Below are positions 61,536 to 64,000 of a stretch of 64,000 nt of DNA, piece by piece. The position numbers and the translations under genes are program-made. Position 1 is the stretch's first letter. Each line of letters begins with the position of its first letter. Under the pieces are notes generated by a model. That model did not search any database and was not told where the DNA came from. It saw only the letters and a list, made by a program, of their open reading frames with translations. This DNA is from Methylobacterium sp. Leaf123 (lineage in GTDB: Bacteria; Pseudomonadota; Alphaproteobacteria; Rhizobiales; Beijerinckiaceae), in contig NZ_LMNS01000037.1 in NCBI RefSeq assembly GCF_001423405.1, positions 1 through 64,000 of the forward strand, given 5' to 3'.

Positions 61536-61751
61536 TCAGTTCAGGAAATTGCGCACGCCGTCAGGGTCGGCAAGCGTCGCCTGCGGACTGCCGGGAAGCG
61601 CCAGGACCACCAGCAGCACCGCCAGCGTGATGGTGGCGAGCCCGAGCACCGCGCCGACCCGCTGCGGCTCGAACCGCCGGCTCGCGATCAGGATGCAGCC
61701 GAGCGTGAAGACGGCAGCTTCGGCGAAGGGAACGAGGTTGATGCTGCTCAT
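61536..61751 (-). CDS. Small membrane protein, unknown
   Basis: A 71-residue protein with two hydrophobic helices (FAEAAVFTLGCILIA and VGAVLGLATITLAVLLVVLAL). The start ATG at 61751 (MSSINLVPF) gives a compact membrane protein; the open frame continues to 61832 with a less plausible leader. It converges on the kinase gene with only 7 nt between stops. Not recognised. Confidence 0.6.
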   Translation of the reverse strand: MSSINLVPFAEAAVFTLGCILIASRRFEPQRVGAVLGLATITLAVLLVVLALPGSPQATLADPDGVRNFLN

Positions 61752-62118
61752 CGATTCACTTTCGTCCTCGGTCGCCGTGTCGCCCGCCGGAGGTACCGCG
61801 AGAGAATGCCGCTCCGGCTTGGCTGGGATCAACCGAAGAAAGCGCGTGCCTGCTCCCCGAGCCCTTCATGACAGGACGGCCGGCCGGCCGAAAAATTCCC
61901 TCGAGGCAGGGCGCCGGGGCCGAGGTGCGGCTCCGACAAGCTGTCTTCGTTCGCGCGATCGTCAGAGCGGCTTCCAAGGACCATCGCTTCGACAGGTTCG
62001 CCCTGAGCAAGGAGGCGGCGCTGGCCGGGCTCGGCGCGGTGCGACCCGGCCTGACGGGGAGCGGGAAGACGCCTCGCGCGGTGGAGGTCTCGCGCTTCGG
62101 GTGGTATCTGCCTCGCGC
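61752..62118. other. Gene-free divergent stretch
   Basis: About 370 bp between the small membrane protein and the DUF2161 gene. Open frames exist here on both strands but I see no recognisable protein, repeat or RNA. It should hold the two diverging promoters. Confidence 0.4.
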
Positions 62119-62865
62119 GTGTCGCCCGATGATCCAACCGCTCCGCCCCATCCGCACGGCCTCCCGCGCTTGCCGGTCGCCGCGGCCGTGAGCGCGTCCG
62201 CCCGCCCGCCGGAAACAGCGCTCTACGCGCCGGTGAAGGGCTTCCTCGAAACCCTCGGCTTTGCCGTCAAAGGCGAGATCGGCGGCTGCGACCTCCTGGG
62301 CGTGCGCGAGGGCGAGCCGCCGGTGCTGGTGGTGTGCGAGCTGAAGCAGAGCTTCAACCTGGAACTCGTGCTGCAGGCCGTGGACCGCGCCGGCGCCTGC
62401 GACGAGGTGTGGCTGGCGGCGCGCCTGTCGGTGCGCGGCAAGGGGCGGGAGGCCGATGCGCGCTTCCGCAAGCTGTGCCGGCGCCTCGGCTTCGGCCTTC
62501 TCGGCGTCGGTGCCGACGACGGCGTCCATGTCCTTCTCGGCCCTGGAGCGCCGATGCCCCGGCGCGACCCCAAGCGGCGCTCGCGCCTTCTGAACGAGCA
62601 TCGCCGCCGACAGGGCGACCCCGTGGCCGGCGGCGGTTCGCGTGCGCCGGTGATGACCGCCTATCGCCAGCAGGCCCTCCTCTGCGCCCGCGCCCTGGCG
62701 CCCGGGCCGCTGCGCCCGCGCGACCTGGCGAGCGCCGTCCCGACGGCTGCCGCCATCCTCCGCCGCAACGTCTACGGCTGGTTCGAGCGCACCGGCCACG
62801 GCGTCTACGCGCTGACGCCGGCCGGGCACGAGGCGATCGGGCGATGGCCTTCGACGCCCCCCTGA
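62119..62865 (+). CDS. DUF2161 family protein (nuclease-like fold)
   Basis: A 248-residue (or 225 from GTG 62188) protein with the DUF2161 core ETALYAPVKGFLETLGFAVKGEIGGCDLLGVREGEPPVLVVCELKQSFNLELVLQAVDR. The E-x-K of ELKQS and the preceding GGCDLLGV resemble the restriction-nuclease-like (PD-(D/E)xK) fold, with a C-terminal winged-helix-like part (RALAPGPLRPRDLASAV). The start is uncertain: GTG at 62119 or 62188, neither with a strong ribosome-binding site. Function unknown; an old annotation as phosphodiesterase is not supported by anything I see. Confidence 0.75.
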   Translation: MSPDDPTAPPHPHGLPRLPVAAAVSASARPPETALYAPVKGFLETLGFAVKGEIGGCDLLGVREGEPPVLVVCELKQSFNLELVLQAVDRAGACDEVWLAARLSVRGKGREADARFRKLCRRLGFGLLGVGADDGVHVLLGPGAPMPRRDPKRRSRLLNEHRRRQGDPVAGGGSRAPVMTAYRQQALLCARALAPGPLRPRDLASAVPTAAAILRRNVYGWFERTGHGVYALTPAGHEAIGRWPSTPP

Positions 62866-62933
62866 CCCTCGCCCTCTTGTGCTCGGGGCGTCCGGAGCCA
62901 GAACCCGGACGCACGGAACGGAGAGCCGTCGCA

Positions 62934-63085
62934 TGAACGACCGGATCACCATCGCCGCCCCCGGCGTCTCGGCTGCGATCGCGCCGCTCGGGGCGGAACT
63001 GTCGAGCTTGACCGGTGCAGTCGGCGCAGCGTTACGCCCGTTCGGGACTCCGCCGTCACGGGCATCGGGCATAACCCGAACTTAA
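62934..63085 (+). pseudogene. Aldose 1-epimerase-like gene, 5' fragment
   Basis: The first 30 codons (MNDRITIAAPGVSAAIAPLG, then AELSSL) match the N-terminus of galactose-mutarotase-like proteins. After about codon 31 the similarity ends, and the frame stops after 50 codons. At least 240 residues are missing. Confidence 0.6.
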
Positions 63086-63143
63086 CACGGATCAACAATG
63101 TTGGGTTGTTGATCGTTCGAAGTCGTACCGTGGCGCCAAGTCG

Positions 63144-63533
63144 ATGGCAGGGGAAGGAATCCGGACTCAGCCGTCGACACCGGGCTCCGCTCGAAGCTGG
63201 CTGCTGCCCGTGGCCCTCTTGCTGGCGAGCCTGATCGGCTCAGCGTGGCTTGGAGCGCCGATGGCGGAGCCGGGCCGGCCGGTGGCCGCCCTGTTTCCGC
63301 CCTGGTGGGAGCCGAGCCGCAGCCTCGGCGCCGCGGTGGCGGCGGGTGGCGCCGTGCTGGGCCTCGGTCGCCTGCCGGGACTCGTCGTCACCCGATCCTC
63401 CGCGCCGGGCTTCGCCGAGCGCCTGCGGGCGGGCGGCGCGCTCGTTCTGTTCGACCCGCGGGGCTTCGGCCTCTGCACCTCTCCTGAAAAGCCCAAATTC
63501 CAAGAGCTTGGAGCCCGAGAGCCACGACCATGA
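63144..63533 (+). CDS. Hypothetical membrane-anchored protein
   Basis: A 129-residue protein with two hydrophobic segments (LLPVALLLASLIGSAWLG and SLGAAVAAGGAVLGLGRL) and a conserved-looking ALVLFDPRGFGLCTS end. Not recognised; similar small proteins precede chemotaxis receptor genes in Methylobacterium (from memory). It overlaps the next gene by ATGA. Confidence 0.6.
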   Translation: MAGEGIRTQPSTPGSARSWLLPVALLLASLIGSAWLGAPMAEPGRPVAALFPPWWEPSRSLGAAVAAGGAVLGLGRLPGLVVTRSSAPGFAERLRAGGALVLFDPRGFGLCTSPEKPKFQELGAREPRP

Positions 63534-64000
63534 CCGAATCCCGCTTGCGTGATCTCGACAGCCTGCGCCGCACCGCGAGCCGCGGCCTCATCGCCCTGCT
63601 CTGGCTGCACGTGCCGTTCAACGTCGCCGTGGCGGCCGCCCTCGGAAACCCGATCGCGGCCCAGGGGCTGATGACGTTCGGCCTCGCTGCGGCGGCCACG
63701 GTCACGTGGCGTCTGAACGGCGACGGGCTCGCCACGCGTCTCACCGTGGCGGTGGCGATGGTCGGAATGGTGGCGCTGCTGCTCGCTGCGGCTTCCGGCC
63801 ATTCCTGGCAGCTCGACCTGCACATGTACTTCTTCGCCGCCCTGGCGGTGCTCTCGGCCTATTGCGACTGGCGCGTGCTTCTCTCCGCCGCCGCGGCGAC
63901 GGCTCTGCACCATCTCGGCCTGAACCTGCTTCTGCCGATTGCGGTCTATCCAAATGGGGCCGATCTCGGCCGGGTGGTGCTCCACGCGGTCATCGTCGTG
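63530..64000 (+). CDS. Methyl-accepting chemotaxis protein, N-terminal part (runs off the window)
   Basis: 157 codons to the window edge. Five or six transmembrane helices are followed by DLHMYFFAALAVLSAYCDWRVLLSAAAATALHHL, a motif of a multi-pass sensor domain found at the N-terminus of some alphaproteobacterial chemoreceptors. The signalling domain must lie beyond 64000. The start ATG at 63530 overlaps the stop of the previous gene. Confidence 0.75.
   Translation, partial: MTESRLRDLDSLRRTASRGLIALLWLHVPFNVAVAAALGNPIAAQGLMTFGLAAAATVTWRLNGDGLATRLTVAVAMVGMVALLLAAASGHSWQLDLHMYFFAALAVLSAYCDWRVLLSAAAATALHHLGLNLLLPIAVYPNGADLGRVVLHAVIVV

Noticed and set aside
1..64000. CRISPR array or rRNA operon
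   Set aside because: No regularly spaced direct repeats and no rRNA-like sequence were seen on reading the window.

Overview
The window reads as high-GC alphaproteobacterial DNA, most like Methylobacterium/Methylorubrum (Hyphomicrobiales). That is an inference from GC-rich codon use, the ordinary chromosomal genes on the right (glnD, grpE, kdsB, pheA, a membrane-anchored cytochrome c, Yej-type transporters) and the style of the small proteins; no rRNA or species marker is present.

Layout. (1) 1-2.8 kb: a secreted alkyl sulfatase and a small exported protein. (2) 2.8-33.6 kb: an accessory stress/low-oxygen island. Its genes encode an HdeD-like protein, an SDR and an ATP-grasp enzyme, a phosphoribosyltransferase-erythromycin-esterase fusion, an ACP/AMP-ligase/acyltransferase fusion with a partner acyl-CoA ligase, an SPW protein, Hsp20, an HlyD/ABC exporter, a CBS-BON protein, PHA synthase, MaoC-phosphotransacetylase, acetate kinase, an APH-kinase fusion, a P-type ATPase, a phosphoketolase remnant, a BON protein, a universal stress protein and acetoacetyl-CoA reductase. 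Ten sites matching or nearly matching the FNR/FixK box TTGAT-N4-ATCAA lie mostly 60-110 nt before these genes. Much of the island is broken: aqpZ, hsp20, ackA, the P-type ATPase, phosphoketolase, the BON gene, phaB and a dienelactone-hydrolase-like gene. A 107-bp palindromic element (four copies in the window) lies inside or at the start of three of the broken genes. (3) 33.6-40.2 kb: a remnant integrative element beside tRNA-Ser(GCU), with tyrosine integrase, an unknown ATGA-coupled protein, an excisionase-like protein, broken phage-like genes, and two nested IS630-type elements. (4) 40.2-64 kb: ordinary chromosome: a glycosyltransferase, an acyl-CoA ligase, GNAT, two Yej-type binding proteins plus YejB, cytochrome c, kdsB-pheA, a BrnT/BrnA toxin-antitoxin pair with a perfect palindromic operator, grpE, glnD, a sulfonate-type ABC operon containing a LysE exporter, OsmC, a two-component system, a DUF2161 protein, an aldose-epimerase fragment and the start of a chemotaxis receptor.

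How the genes fit together: the island looks like a FixK/FNR-controlled survival module (overflow carbon through phosphoketolase, phosphotransacetylase and PHB, plus chaperone, USP, CBS and membrane-lipid functions) similar in content to hypoxia or dormancy regulons elsewhere. Here the acetate-forming branch has been lost while regulatory, lipid and transport units stay intact. Regulation and function are inferred from sequence motifs only.
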